Source: Shinella zoogloeoides
GTDB taxonomy: Bacteria > Pseudomonadota > Alphaproteobacteria > Rhizobiales > Rhizobiaceae
DNA: 64,000 nucleotides
NCBI RefSeq assembly: GCF_020883495.1
Contig: NZ_CP086611.1
Coordinates: forward strand, 62,001 to 126,000
Direction of reading: 5' to 3'
Below, piece by piece: positions 47,024 to 55,965 of the stretch; position 1 is the first letter of the stretch; every line of letters begins with the position of its first letter. The translations under genes were made by a program, and so were the position numbers. The notes beneath the pieces are model-generated. The model worked only from the letters and a program-made list of their open reading frames with translations, had not been told where the DNA came from and did not search any database.

Positions 47024-48301
47024 TCAGGCGCTGCGGGCTTCGACCATGGACGCTTCGAGAATGTCGAGCGCCTCGGCAAAAACCTCGTCCTGGATGGTGA
47101 TCGGCGCGAGGAAGCGGATGACGTTGCCGTGTACGCCGCAGGTGAGCAGGATCAGGCCCTTTTCGAGGGCTTTCAGGCGCACCTTGTTGGCGAAGTCGGC
47201 GCTCGGCTGCTTCGTGGCGACGTCGTTGAATTCGACGGCGTTCATGAAGCCCGGGCCGCGGATGTCGACGATTTCCGGAATCTTGTCCTGCAACGAGGCG
47301 AGGCGCTGCTTGAGGCGCGCGCCGAGGTTTTCAGCACGGTTGCACAGGTCCTCGTCCTTGATGACGTCGAGAACGGCATGGGCCGCCGCAACGCCGATCG
47401 GGCTGCCGGCATAGGTGCCGCCGAGGCCGCCCGGGCCGGGGGCATCCATGATTTCCGCACGGCCGGTGACGGCCGCAATGGGGAAGCCGCCGCCGAGGCC
47501 CTTGGCCATGGTCATCAGGTCGGCCGCGATGCCGTAATGCTCCATGGCGAACATCTTGCCGGTACGGGCAAAGCCGGTCTGCACTTCATCGGCGATGAGC
47601 AGGATGCCGTGCTGGTCGCAGATCTCGCGCAGCGCCTTCATGAAGCTGGCCGGAACCGGGTAGAAGCCGCCTTCGCCCTGCACCGGCTCGACGATGATCG
47701 CGGCGACGCGGTTCGGGTCGACGTCGGCGGCGAAGAGCTTCTTCAAGACGTTCAGCGACTGCTCGACCGTCGTGCCGTGGGCTTCGATCGGGAAGGGCGC
47801 GTGGAAGACGTCGCCCGGCATGGCGCCGAAGCCGACCTTGTAGGGCACGACCTTGCCGGTCAGCGCCATGCCCATGAAGGTGCGGCCGTGGAAGCCGCCC
47901 GAAAAGGCGATGACGGCCTGGCGGCCGGTGGCGGCGCGGGCGATCTTCACGGCGTTCTCGACGGCTTCCGCGCCGGTCGTGACGAAAATCGTCTTCTTGG
48001 CGAAGTTGCCGGGGGTGACGGCGTTCAGGCGCTCGGCCAGTTCGACATAGTTCTCGTAAGGCACGACCTGATGGCAGGTATGCGTGAAGCGGTCGAGCTG
48101 CTTCTTGACGGCCTCGATGACGCGCGGGTGACGGTGACCGGTATTGACCACGGCGATGCCGGCGGCGAAATCGATATAGCGATTGCCTTCCTTGTCCCAG
48201 ATTTCCGCATTCTCCGCGCGGTCTGCATAGATCTGCGTGGTCATGCCGACGCCGCGCGAAATGGCGGCGTTCTTGCGGTCTGTCAGAGGCGTGGCGGTCA
48301 T
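47024..48301 (-). CDS. gabT: 4-aminobutyrate aminotransferase
   Basis: PLP-dependent class III aminotransferase of 425 residues; it transfers the amino group of GABA to 2-oxoglutarate. Motifs: IDFAAGIAVVNTGHRHP, IVEPVQGEGGFYPVP, LIADEVQTGFARTGK and the PLP-binding Lys in MAKGLGGGFPIAAV. The start MTATPLTDRKN (AGGAT before it) was chosen over a longer reading that lies in the repeats. It is divergent from a MerR-XRE-cupin regulator. Confidence 0.94.
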   Translation of the reverse strand: MTATPLTDRKNAAISRGVGMTTQIYADRAENAEIWDKEGNRYIDFAAGIAVVNTGHRHPRVIEAVKKQLDRFTHTCHQVVPYENYVELAERLNAVTPGNFAKKTIFVTTGAEAVENAVKIARAATGRQAVIAFSGGFHGRTFMGMALTGKVVPYKVGFGAMPGDVFHAPFPIEAHGTTVEQSLNVLKKLFAADVDPNRVAAIIVEPVQGEGGFYPVPASFMKALREICDQHGILLIADEVQTGFARTGKMFAMEHYGIAADLMTMAKGLGGGFPIAAVTGRAEIMDAPGPGGLGGTYAGSPIGVAAAHAVLDVIKDEDLCNRAENLGARLKQRLASLQDKIPEIVDIRGPGFMNAVEFNDVATKQPSADFANKVRLKALEKGLILLTCGVHGNVIRFLAPITIQDEVFAEALDILEASMVEARSA

Positions 48302-48352
48302 GGCGCTATCCTGAATCTGGAGGCTTCGTTTTGCGGGATTTGCATTAACTTG

Positions 48353-48400
48353 CATTTTTTCTGCAAGTCTCAAGTGGAATTCCTACATTTTTTCTGCAAG
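48353..48400. promoter_or_regulatory. Two 15-bp direct repeats between gabT and its regulator
   Basis: CATTTTTTCTGCAAG occurs exactly at 48353-48367 and 48386-48400, 33 bp apart, i.e. about three helical turns. Related TTGCA and TGCAA boxes flank both. Likely binding sites for the divergent regulator or its promoter elements. Confidence 0.7.
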
Positions 48401-48504
48401 AATGCAATGGCATTTTACGAGCGCAATGCGACGGAATTTCAAACCCCGCGCGGCTCACGCGGGAATGCGATAGAACGATACCACAGAATCAGGGATTTGA
48501 CGCG

Positions 48505-49320
48505 ATGGGTTCCGGCGAGCCGGTGCATTACAAGGTGGCGGAAGCCGCGCGGATTGCCGGCGTTTCGGCCTCCACGCTCAGGCTCTGGGAGGCGCAGGGC
48601 CTCGTCGTGCCCGGCCGCTCGGATACCGGCCACCGGCAATACAGCGCCGAGGACGTTGCGCGGCTGAAGCGCATCGCCTGGTATCGCACCGAACGCGGCC
48701 TCAACCCCGCCGCCATCCGCGAGGCGCTGGAGGCCGAGGAGCCGGCGACGGATACCGGCGCATTCGAGGGCGACGCGCCGCAGGGCGTCGGGCGCAAGCT
48801 GCGCAGCCTGCGCCATGCCGCCGGCAAGACGCTGGAGCAGGTCGCCGGCGATATCGGCGTCGCAACTTCCGTTCTCTCCACCTTCGAGCGCACCTCGCAG
48901 GGCGTGACCTTCCGCGTGCTGCACGACCTTGCCGATTACTACGGCACGACCGTCTCGAAGCTCTCGGGCGAGGAGGAGCAGGACAACCGCTCCATCGTCC
49001 GGGCGGGAGAATGGAAGCTGTGGCCGGAGACATCGCCGGGCGTCACCGTGCAGGTGCTGGCCGATGGGCGCAACATGATGGACTGCCACCGCTTCGTGCT
49101 CGCCCCCGGCGCGTCGAGCGATGGCGCGTACCGGCACGACGGCGAGGAGTTCGTCCATGTACTTGCCGGCCGCATCGAGATCGTGCTCGACGGCCACGAG
49201 TTCCACGACCTCGGCCCCGGCGACAGCCTCTATTTCGAAAGCTGCCGGGGACACGCCTGGCGCAACCGCCACGACAGCGAGACGGTGCTGATCTGGATCA
49301 ATACGCCGCCGACCTTCTGA
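48505..49320 (+). CDS. Three-domain regulator: MerR HTH, XRE HTH and cupin
   Basis: Protein of 271 residues with two DNA-binding domains. Residues about 8-75 are MerR-like (YKVAEAARIAGVSASTLRLW, GHRQYSAEDVARLKRI). Residues about 95-155 are XRE-like (LRSLRHAAGKTLEQVAGDIG, ATSVLSTFERTSQG). Residues about 190-268 form a cupin barrel (GEEFVHVLAGRIEIVLDG, HEFHDLGPGDSLYFES). Divergent from gabTD, so it probably senses GABA or a related amine. XRE-cupin proteins are common; the extra MerR domain is less so. A weak AGGGA precedes the ATG. Confidence 0.88.
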   Translation: MGSGEPVHYKVAEAARIAGVSASTLRLWEAQGLVVPGRSDTGHRQYSAEDVARLKRIAWYRTERGLNPAAIREALEAEEPATDTGAFEGDAPQGVGRKLRSLRHAAGKTLEQVAGDIGVATSVLSTFERTSQGVTFRVLHDLADYYGTTVSKLSGEEEQDNRSIVRAGEWKLWPETSPGVTVQVLADGRNMMDCHRFVLAPGASSDGAYRHDGEEFVHVLAGRIEIVLDGHEFHDLGPGDSLYFESCRGHAWRNRHDSETVLIWINTPPTF

Positions 49321-49381
49321 GCTTGACGCGCCGCCGGCCATGGGGTTCCTGTCCGCAGCGTCTGAAAAACAGGAGAAAGCC

Positions 49382-49777
49382 ATGGCGAAATCCATCCATT
49401 CCATGATCCGCGTGCTGGATGAGGGAAAATCCGTGGACTTCTATGGCAGGGCCTTCGGTCTTGCCGTCGCGGAAAGGCTCGATTTCGAGACCTTCACGCT
49501 CATTTATCTCAGCAATGCGGAAAGCGAATTCGAGCTGGAGTTGACGGTCAACAAGGGCCGTACCGAACCCTACCAGCTTGGCGATGGCTACGGCCATTTC
49601 GCGGTTTCGGTCGGCGATCTCGATGCGGAGCACGCCCGCATGCGCGATCTTGGCCTTGCGCCCGGCAAGATCGTCGACTTCAACCGCGACGGCGGCCTCC
49701 TGGCCCGTTTCTTCTTCGTCACGGATCCGGACGGCTACAAGATCGAGGTCCTGCAGCGGCACGGCCGCTTCAAGTAG
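49382..49777 (+). CDS. VOC superfamily protein (glyoxalase/bleomycin resistance type)
   Basis: Small VOC-fold protein of 131 residues. HSMIRVLDEGKSVDFYGRAF and FFVTDPDGYKIEVLQR are the ends of the two beta-alpha-beta-beta-beta halves; His, Glu and a further acidic residue near the end could bind metal as in lactoylglutathione lyase. AGGAGAAAG precedes the ATG. The substrate cannot be told from the sequence; it may be a glyoxalase I. Its end overlaps the convergent EamA gene by 8 bases. Confidence 0.85.
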   Translation: MAKSIHSMIRVLDEGKSVDFYGRAFGLAVAERLDFETFTLIYLSNAESEFELELTVNKGRTEPYQLGDGYGHFAVSVGDLDAEHARMRDLGLAPGKIVDFNRDGGLLARFFFVTDPDGYKIEVLQRHGRFK

Positions 49778-50678
49778 AGGGCGCGCGCCGCTTCAACTGC
49801 TGTTCGCGGAAGAAGATGAAAAGGCCTGAGGCGACGATGAAGCCGGCGCCCACCAGCATGGCCGGGCGCGGCATGTCGCCGAAGAACATCCAGCCGAAGA
49901 CCACGGCCCAGAGCAGCAGCGTATATTGCAGCGGCACGACGGTTGCGGCATCCGCCAGCTTGAGCGAGCGGTTGACCAGCATATGTGCGCTCATCGCCAC
50001 GATGCCGAGCAGGCTCAGCAGGCCGAAATCGACGCCGCTCACCGGCGCCCAGCCGGCGGGATCGGCAAGGCACATGACGGCGGCGAAGATGCCCGCGCCG
50101 GCGACCTGCCAGAAGACCAGCGTCGTATCGGGCGCGGCGCGCAGCGACCGGCCGAGCACCATGGCAAGGCCGAAGGCGATGCTGCCGGCCAGCGCGATCA
50201 GGGCCGGCAGGGTGAAGGTTTCCTTCGAGGGCGAAAGCGCGATCAGCACGCCGACGAAGCCGACGATGATCGCCGTCCAGCGCCGCCAACCGACCTTTTC
50301 GCCCAGCATGAAGGAGGAAAGCGCGGCGACATAGATGGGGGCGGCGAGCCAATAGGTCATGGCGTCGGCAAGCGGCATATAGGCGACGGCGAAGTAGAAG
50401 CCCGAGGCTTCGAAGGCGAAGAGGGCGGCGCGCAGCAGATGCAGCCTCGGCCGGTCGACCTCGATCAGCCGCCGCCAGCCCACCCGCCAGAAGAAGGGGG
50501 CGAGAACGACGAGCGCGGCAAAGCTGCGGATCAGCATGAGCTGGCCGACGGAATAGGTCGCGACCAGCCATTTGCCGAGCACGTCGTTCAGCGAGAACAT
50601 CACCATGCCGAGCAGCATCAGCAGCACGCCGAGACGGGCGGAGCCGGAGGCGGATGGGGAGGCGGCGATATCGGACAT
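49770..50678 (-). CDS. EamA/DMT-family transporter A
   Basis: Ten-helix membrane protein of 302 residues with two EamA halves. Typical stretches are LLMLLGMVMFSLNDVLGKWL, YMPLADAMTYWLAAPIYVAA and PLQYTLLLWAVVFGWMFFGD. The start MSDIAASPS was chosen; the frame is open 22 codons upstream. The next gene on the same strand is another EamA protein. The substrate is not known. Confidence 0.9.
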   Translation of the reverse strand: MSDIAASPSASGSARLGVLLMLLGMVMFSLNDVLGKWLVATYSVGQLMLIRSFAALVVLAPFFWRVGWRRLIEVDRPRLHLLRAALFAFEASGFYFAVAYMPLADAMTYWLAAPIYVAALSSFMLGEKVGWRRWTAIIVGFVGVLIALSPSKETFTLPALIALAGSIAFGLAMVLGRSLRAAPDTTLVFWQVAGAGIFAAVMCLADPAGWAPVSGVDFGLLSLLGIVAMSAHMLVNRSLKLADAATVVPLQYTLLLWAVVFGWMFFGDMPRPAMLVGAGFIVASGLFIFFREQQLKRRAPST

Positions 50679-50758
50679 GGCGGAAACCCGGATATTGGAA
50701 CGGCAGGGCTTTGGCACATTCCACCCGGCCGATCCAATCAGCAATTTTGATGGCTCGA

Positions 50759-51637
50759 TCAGCCGCGTCGGGCGACGAGGATGCCGGCGAGCACGATCAG
50801 GCCGCCGACAGCCTGCAGGAGGCCGATGGGTTCCGACAGGAGAAGCCAGGCGAGGATTGCCGCGACGACGGGTTGCAGGAGCAGCGTCAGCGAGGAGAAG
50901 GCCGTCGGCAGATAGGCGAGGGCGTAGGTCACCAGCCCCTGTCCGCCGACATGGCTGATGAAGGCAAGGCCCAGCACCATGGCCCAGCCGAAGAGCGTTA
51001 CCGGCACCATGCCGCTCTCGAAGAAGAAGGCGAGCGGCAGCATGCAGACGGCGGCCGAGAAGGTCGTCCAGATCATGATGCGCAGGGTGGAGAAGCGCGA
51101 GCGCACATGGCCGAGCGACAGCATGTAGCAGGCATAGAAGATCGCAGCGACGATGGCCGTCGCATCGCCCGCAAGCTGCCCGCCGCCGATGGCTGCCGGC
51201 CCGCCCTTCAGCACGATCACGCCGATGAGCGCCAGCGCCAGTCCTGCGAGGAAGACCGGGGTGATGCGCGTGCGGAATATGAGCCAGGAGCCGATCGTCA
51301 CGAAGACGGGCGCGAGGTTGGCGAGCAGCGTTGCATTGGCGACGGAGGTCATGGTGAGCGAGAGGTGCCAGGCGGCAAGGTCGATGGCGAGGAATGCGCC
51401 GGGCAGCGCCAGGAAAAGGTAGTCGCGGAGGCCGGCGGGCGTCTCGTCCGCCTGCTTCGTCACGCGCGAGATCAGGAGGAAGGGCAGCAGCGCCAGCGAG
51501 ACGCGCCAGAAGGCCGTGGCCATCGGCCCCACCTCGGAAAGTCGCACGAAGATCGGCGACCCGCCGATGGCGGCGCCCCCGATGAGAAGGGCGATCAGGG
51601 CAAGGCGGCTATGGCGGGAGGCGGCAAGTGACGACAC
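50759..51637 (-). CDS. EamA/DMT-family transporter B
   Basis: Second DMT transporter, 292 residues, with ten helices: GGAAIGGSPIFVRLSEVGPM, TSVANATLLANLAPVFVTIG and LTLLLQPVVAAILAWLLLSE are EamA-like. It lies upstream of transporter A on the same strand, 80 bases apart; the pair may be co-transcribed, but they are too different to be a recent duplication. Confidence 0.9.
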   Translation of the reverse strand: MSSLAASRHSRLALIALLIGGAAIGGSPIFVRLSEVGPMATAFWRVSLALLPFLLISRVTKQADETPAGLRDYLFLALPGAFLAIDLAAWHLSLTMTSVANATLLANLAPVFVTIGSWLIFRTRITPVFLAGLALALIGVIVLKGGPAAIGGGQLAGDATAIVAAIFYACYMLSLGHVRSRFSTLRIMIWTTFSAAVCMLPLAFFFESGMVPVTLFGWAMVLGLAFISHVGGQGLVTYALAYLPTAFSSLTLLLQPVVAAILAWLLLSEPIGLLQAVGGLIVLAGILVARRG

Positions 51638-51767
51638 GATGGCAGTCCGAATGGGGAGGGTGCCAGCGAGCTATCAGACCGCACCGGTTTGAACCAGATG
51701 GCGGGCGCTAATTTAGGGGGAATCTTTCGGGTGCCGAGGGCTTCGGCGAGCCGCTCTCCACTCTCTC

Positions 51768-51854
51768 CGTCATCCTCGGCCTCGTGCCGGGGATCTGCCA
51801 ACCTATCGAAGATCGCGAGGTTCGCAGATGCCCGGGGTAAGCCCGGGCATGACG
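51768..51854. repeat. 87-bp composite palindromic repeat
   Basis: Two arms beginning CGTCAT (51768) and ending ATGACG (51854) are inverted copies of each other over about 30 bases with some mismatches; the right arm also holds TGCCCGGG-GTAAG-CCCGGGCA. Similar GC-rich palindromes are common between genes in Rhizobiales. It fills part of the 274-base gap between the EamA gene and the aldehyde dehydrogenase end; the rest shows no gene. Confidence 0.6.
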
Positions 51855-51911
51855 AAAGAGAGGGGGCAGATGTTTAGCGGCGTCCTGTCGGACGCCGCCT
51901 TTGGGCCTGTC

Positions 51912-53345
51912 TCAGGCTGCGTCCGGCCGGTGAACCGTCTTCACTTCAAGGAAGTCCTCGAGGCCGAACATGCCGCCTTCGCGACCGTTGCCGGACTGCT
52001 TGAAGCCGCCGAAGGGGCTGCCGTAGCGGTGCGGTCCGCCGTTGATATGCACCATGCCGGCGCGAAGGCGGGCGGCGACGCGCTCGGCGCGGTCGGGGTT
52101 GCCCGTCTGCACATAGGCGGCAAGGCCATAGGCCGTGTCGTTGGCGATCGCGATGGCTTCCTCTTCCGTGTCGAAGGGGATGATCGCGAGAACCGGGCCG
52201 AACACTTCTTCCCGCGCGATGCGCATGTTGTTGTTCACATCGGCAAAGATCGTCGGCTTGACGAAATAGCCGGTCTCGAAACCGTCCGGCTTGCCGGGGC
52301 CGCCGACGAGAAGCCGCGCGCCTTCGGCAACACCCGCCTCGATCAGCGCCTGCACCCGGCCGAACTGGATATGCGAGACGAGCGGGCCGATATGCGTGCC
52401 CTCTTCCTCCGGGTTGCCGACGGTGGCTTCCTTGCCGGTACGCTCGGCGATCTCGACCACCTTGTCGTAGACCGAGCGTTCGACGAGCATGCGGGTCGGC
52501 GCGTCGCAGGACTGGCCGGAATTGTTGAAGCATTCGCGGATGGTGCCGGAAACGCGGTCTTCAAGGTCGGCATCGGCGAAGACGAGATTCGGCGACTTGC
52601 CGCCCAGTTCCAGCGTCACGCGCTTGACCGTTTCGGCCGCATCCTTGCTGACGGCGATGCCGGCGCGGGTGGAGCCGGTGAAGGACATCATGTCGACGTC
52701 CTTGTGCTTGGAAAGCGCCGCGCCGCATTCGATGCCGTCGCCGTTGACGAGGTTGAACGTGCCCGCCGGGAAGCCGGCCTCATGCACCATCTCGGCATAG
52801 AGCATGGCGTTGAGCGGGGTGAATTCGGAAGGCTTCAGCACGCAGGTCGAACCCGTGGCGAGCGCCGGAACCACCTTCAGCGCGATCTGGTTGATCGGCC
52901 AGTTCCAGGGTGTGATGAGGCCGCACACGCCGATGGGTTCGCGGCGCACGACGTCGCCGTTCGGCAGCACTTCGCGGTTCTTGAGGCGCTTCAGCGCATC
53001 GATGAAGCCCTGGAGGTGGCCGACGCCGACATCGGCCTGCTGCTCGGTGCTCATGGTGATCGGTGCGCCGAGTTCGAGCGTGATGGTGCGGGCCATCTCG
53101 TCATAGCGGCGCTTGTAGATTTCCAGCAGCTTTTCGAGCAAGGCGAGGCGCTCTTCCACGCTGGTCTGGCTGTAGGTCGCAAAAGCCTTCTTGGCGGCGG
53201 CGACGGCGCGGTCGATATCGGCGGCGGTGCCCATGGTGATGACCGCGACCGGCTTTTCCGTCGCCGGGTTGATCACGGTGAGGTCATTGGGCTTCAGCGG
53301 GTCGACCCACTGGCCGTCGATGTAGAATTTGCGCTTGTCGAGCAT
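51912..53345 (-). CDS. Aldehyde dehydrogenase family protein
   Basis: NAD(P)-dependent aldehyde dehydrogenase of 477 residues. Motifs: TPWNWPINQIALKV, catalytic Glu in LELGGKSPNLVFADAD, catalytic Cys in NNSGQSCDAPTRMLVERS, and the end PFGGFKQSGNGREGG. It is the last gene of the polyamine-type transporter operon, 12 bases after the metallo-hydrolase, so it likely oxidises an aldehyde from the imported compound. Sequence alone does not fix the substrate. Confidence 0.93.
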   Translation of the reverse strand: MLDKRKFYIDGQWVDPLKPNDLTVINPATEKPVAVITMGTAADIDRAVAAAKKAFATYSQTSVEERLALLEKLLEIYKRRYDEMARTITLELGAPITMSTEQQADVGVGHLQGFIDALKRLKNREVLPNGDVVRREPIGVCGLITPWNWPINQIALKVVPALATGSTCVLKPSEFTPLNAMLYAEMVHEAGFPAGTFNLVNGDGIECGAALSKHKDVDMMSFTGSTRAGIAVSKDAAETVKRVTLELGGKSPNLVFADADLEDRVSGTIRECFNNSGQSCDAPTRMLVERSVYDKVVEIAERTGKEATVGNPEEEGTHIGPLVSHIQFGRVQALIEAGVAEGARLLVGGPGKPDGFETGYFVKPTIFADVNNNMRIAREEVFGPVLAIIPFDTEEEAIAIANDTAYGLAAYVQTGNPDRAERVAARLRAGMVHINGGPHRYGSPFGGFKQSGNGREGGMFGLEDFLEVKTVHRPDAA

Positions 53346-53357
53346 GCTTTTCTCCCG

Positions 53358-54086
53358 TCACTTCTGTTTTTCGTCGAGCCAGCCGCGGATGAGCTGGCGA
53401 TAGCGTTCCCTGCCGAAACTTGGAAAATGGCCGCCATGCACCAGCCGCACCGGCAGGGTCAGGAGCCGTTCCATCGAGGCGATATAGTCCGTCAGGTCGG
53501 AATGGTAGGTGTCCTCGATCAGCGGGCCATCGTAGACGATGTCGCCCGAGAACAGAATTTCGGTCGCCTTTTCATAGAGCGCAATACCCCCTGGGGAGTG
53601 GCCCGGCGTATGGATGACTTCGAACTGCCGGTCGCCGAGATCGATCACGTCGCCGTCTTCGAGAATGCGCGTCGCAGGCGCCTTCTTCACGGCGTAGCAT
53701 TTCGAGCAATAGGGTTCGGGCGGCAGCGCGTCGAAAATCTCGTCGGTGACGTAGGGATCGGCCAGCGTGTTCTCCCGCGTCGGATTGGCGAGAAGATCGG
53801 CCTCTGCCGAATGCACCGCGCGGCACTCGAATTCGTGGTGGCAGCCGATATGGTCGAAATGCGTGTGGCTCGCCACTGCGATCAGCTCTCGCTCCGTGAC
53901 GAGCGGCACCCATTCCCGAAGCGAGACGACGCCCATGCCGCTATCGACCAGCATGTCGCGGGCGCGCCCGCGGATGTGCCAGACGTTGCAGCGGTAGAAT
54001 TCCTGGATATAGGGCTCGGAAATAGCGGTCACGTCGTCGTCGAGGCGACGAACGCTGTACCAATCCTCCGGCCGGATGCGTTGCAT
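53358..54086 (-). CDS. Metallo-beta-lactamase-fold hydrolase
   Basis: MBL-fold protein of 242 residues. Zinc ligands: HTHFDH in VASHTHFDHIGCHHEFE, His in HTPGHSPGG, Asp in FSGDIVYDGPL and a final His in LVHGGHFPSF. Cys pair in YCSKCYAV. The class includes lactonases and glyoxalase II-like thiolesterases. Five bases after the ATPase gene and 12 before the aldehyde dehydrogenase, so it acts with them in one route. Its exact bond is unknown. Confidence 0.9.
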   Translation of the reverse strand: MQRIRPEDWYSVRRLDDDVTAISEPYIQEFYRCNVWHIRGRARDMLVDSGMGVVSLREWVPLVTERELIAVASHTHFDHIGCHHEFECRAVHSAEADLLANPTRENTLADPYVTDEIFDALPPEPYCSKCYAVKKAPATRILEDGDVIDLGDRQFEVIHTPGHSPGGIALYEKATEILFSGDIVYDGPLIEDTYHSDLTDYIASMERLLTLPVRLVHGGHFPSFGRERYRQLIRGWLDEKQK

Positions 54087-54091
54087 CGATC

Positions 54092-55177
54092 CTAAACTCC
54101 CGCCCCGTCCTGAAGCACGACGATGCTATCCGCCTTCAGCCGAAGGTCAAGCTCCGCGCCGACCTCCGGCGTTTCGGTCTGCGGCAGATGGGCGGTGAGC
54201 GCCGTGCCGCCAGCGGCGACATGGCAGCGGTGATGCGTGCCGAAGAAGGCGCTGCCGGTGATGCGCCCATGGCCGAGCGAGACGGTGGGCACATCGGCAT
54301 TTGCGGACCGGAAATGCTCCGGGCGGATGCAGAGCGTGACCGCGCTGCCGGTTAGGGGGAAGCCGGAGACGAAGGTGGAAGCCGGCAGCATGGCGCGGCC
54401 GAGCGCGGTTTCCACTTCCGCTTCGCTGGCGGCGGTGCGGATGACCTTTGCCGGCAGGAAATTGGCCTCGCCCATGAAGCCGGCGGAAAACAGCGAGCGC
54501 GGGCGCATGTAGATCGAGGCCGGCGTGCCGACATCCTCGATACGACCCTTGTTCATCACGACGATGCGGTCGGCGATCGCCATCGCTTCCTCCTGGTCGT
54601 GGGTGACATGCACGAAGGTGGTGCCGACGCGCTTCTGGATCGCCTTCAATTCGTCCTGCATCTGCCGGCGCAGTTTCAGGTCCAGCGCGCCGAGCGGCTC
54701 GTCGAGCAGCAGCACGTCGGGATCGACCGCTAAGGCCCGGGCGAGCGCCACGCGCTGACGCTGGCCGCCCGAAAGCTCGTGCGGCTTCTTGGCGGAGGAC
54801 GCCTTGAGGCCGACGAGATCGAGATAGGAGAAGGCCTTCTCGTAGCGCTCCGCCTTGCCCATGCCACGCATGCGAAGGCCGAAGCCGACATTGTCGCGCA
54901 GGCACATATGCGGGAAGAGCGCATAGTCCTGGAACATGGTGGTCGTCGGTCGTTTGGCCGGCGAGACATAGGTCATGTCGCGCCCGCCGATGGCGACCGT
55001 GCCCGAGGTCGGCTCGATGAAGCCGCCGAGAATGGAGAGCAGGGTGGTCTTGCCGCAGCCCGACGGGCCGAGCAGCACGATGAACTCGCCCGCCGCGATA
55101 TCGAGCGAGACGTCGTCCAGCGCCCGGAACGCGCCGAACTCCTTGGTGGCGTTCTTGATGGAAACGTCGGCGGTCAT
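54092..55177 (-). CDS. ABC transporter ATPase, polyamine type (PotA-like)
   Basis: ATPase of 361 residues: Walker A GPSGCGKTTLL, signature LSGGQRQRVALARAL, Walker B VLLLDEPLGALD, switch His in FVHVTHDQEEAMA, followed by a TOBE-type domain (LGHGRITGSAFFGTHHR). It belongs to the PotA/FbpC class used for spermidine/putrescine and similar cations. The ATG overlaps the permease stop by 4 bases. Confidence 0.93.
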   Translation of the reverse strand: MTADVSIKNATKEFGAFRALDDVSLDIAAGEFIVLLGPSGCGKTTLLSILGGFIEPTSGTVAIGGRDMTYVSPAKRPTTTMFQDYALFPHMCLRDNVGFGLRMRGMGKAERYEKAFSYLDLVGLKASSAKKPHELSGGQRQRVALARALAVDPDVLLLDEPLGALDLKLRRQMQDELKAIQKRVGTTFVHVTHDQEEAMAIADRIVVMNKGRIEDVGTPASIYMRPRSLFSAGFMGEANFLPAKVIRTAASEAEVETALGRAMLPASTFVSGFPLTGSAVTLCIRPEHFRSANADVPTVSLGHGRITGSAFFGTHHRCHVAAGGTALTAHLPQTETPEVGAELDLRLKADSIVVLQDGAGV

Positions 55178-55962
55178 GAGGGTTTCCCGGTTTTTCTGAA
55201 GACCGTCAGTTCCATGAGGACGAGGAACACGACGGAGATGAGGAAGACGACGCTGCCGATAGCGTTTGTCTTGGGATCGAGGCCGGAGCGCAGCATGCTC
55301 CAGATCTCGACGGGCAGCGTCACGTCGAAGCGCGACAGCAGGAAGGCGACGATGAACTCATCCCAACTGAAGGTGACGGAAAGGAAGAAGGCGGCGAGGA
55401 TCGACGGCAGCAGCATGGGCGCGGTGACGAGCAGCATGACCTGCCAGTCCTTCGCCCCGAGGTCGCGCGCCGCCCGCTCGATATTCACCTGATGCCCGCC
55501 CATCGAGGCGTAGATGATGGCGAAGCAGAGCGGCAGGTTGATCACCACATGGCCGATGCCGACCGTCACGAGCGAAAGCCGCATGCCCGTCACGTTCAGC
55601 ATGGAGAGGAGGCCGAGGCCGATGATCAGCGTGCTGACGGTCATCGGCGCGACGATGAGGCCGCGCAGGAGGGCGGAGGCCGGCAGCGTGTAGCGGGCGA
55701 AGGCGTAGGCCGCGAGGAAACCGAGGATGCACGCGACGGCCGAGGAGATGACCGCCACCAGCAGCGAATTGCCGAGCGCCGCCATCAGCTTGCCGTCGGA
55801 AAAGACCGCCTCGTACCAGCGCAGCGTCAGCCCGTTCAGCGGCGGCACCGGCAGCGTCCCGTCCTGGAAGGAGAAGAGCACCAGCACCACGACGGGCAGG
55901 AAGATGAAGAGATAGATGAGGCCGGCATAGAGCGCGGCGAGGGCGGTGGAAAGCTGCCGCAT
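55174..55962 (-). CDS. ABC transporter permease, polyamine type (PotC-like)
   Basis: Permease of 262 residues with six hydrophobic helices. Typical PotC stretches: FLPVVVLVLFSFQDG, NSLLVAVISSAVACILGFLAA and the EAA loop NIERAARDLGAKDWQVMLLV. It overlaps the ATPase by 4 bases and starts 3 bases after the other permease. Confidence 0.92.
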   Translation of the reverse strand: MRQLSTALAALYAGLIYLFIFLPVVVLVLFSFQDGTLPVPPLNGLTLRWYEAVFSDGKLMAALGNSLLVAVISSAVACILGFLAAYAFARYTLPASALLRGLIVAPMTVSTLIIGLGLLSMLNVTGMRLSLVTVGIGHVVINLPLCFAIIYASMGGHQVNIERAARDLGAKDWQVMLLVTAPMLLPSILAAFFLSVTFSWDEFIVAFLLSRFDVTLPVEIWSMLRSGLDPKTNAIGSVVFLISVVFLVLMELTVFRKTGKPS

Positions 55963-55965
55963 GGA

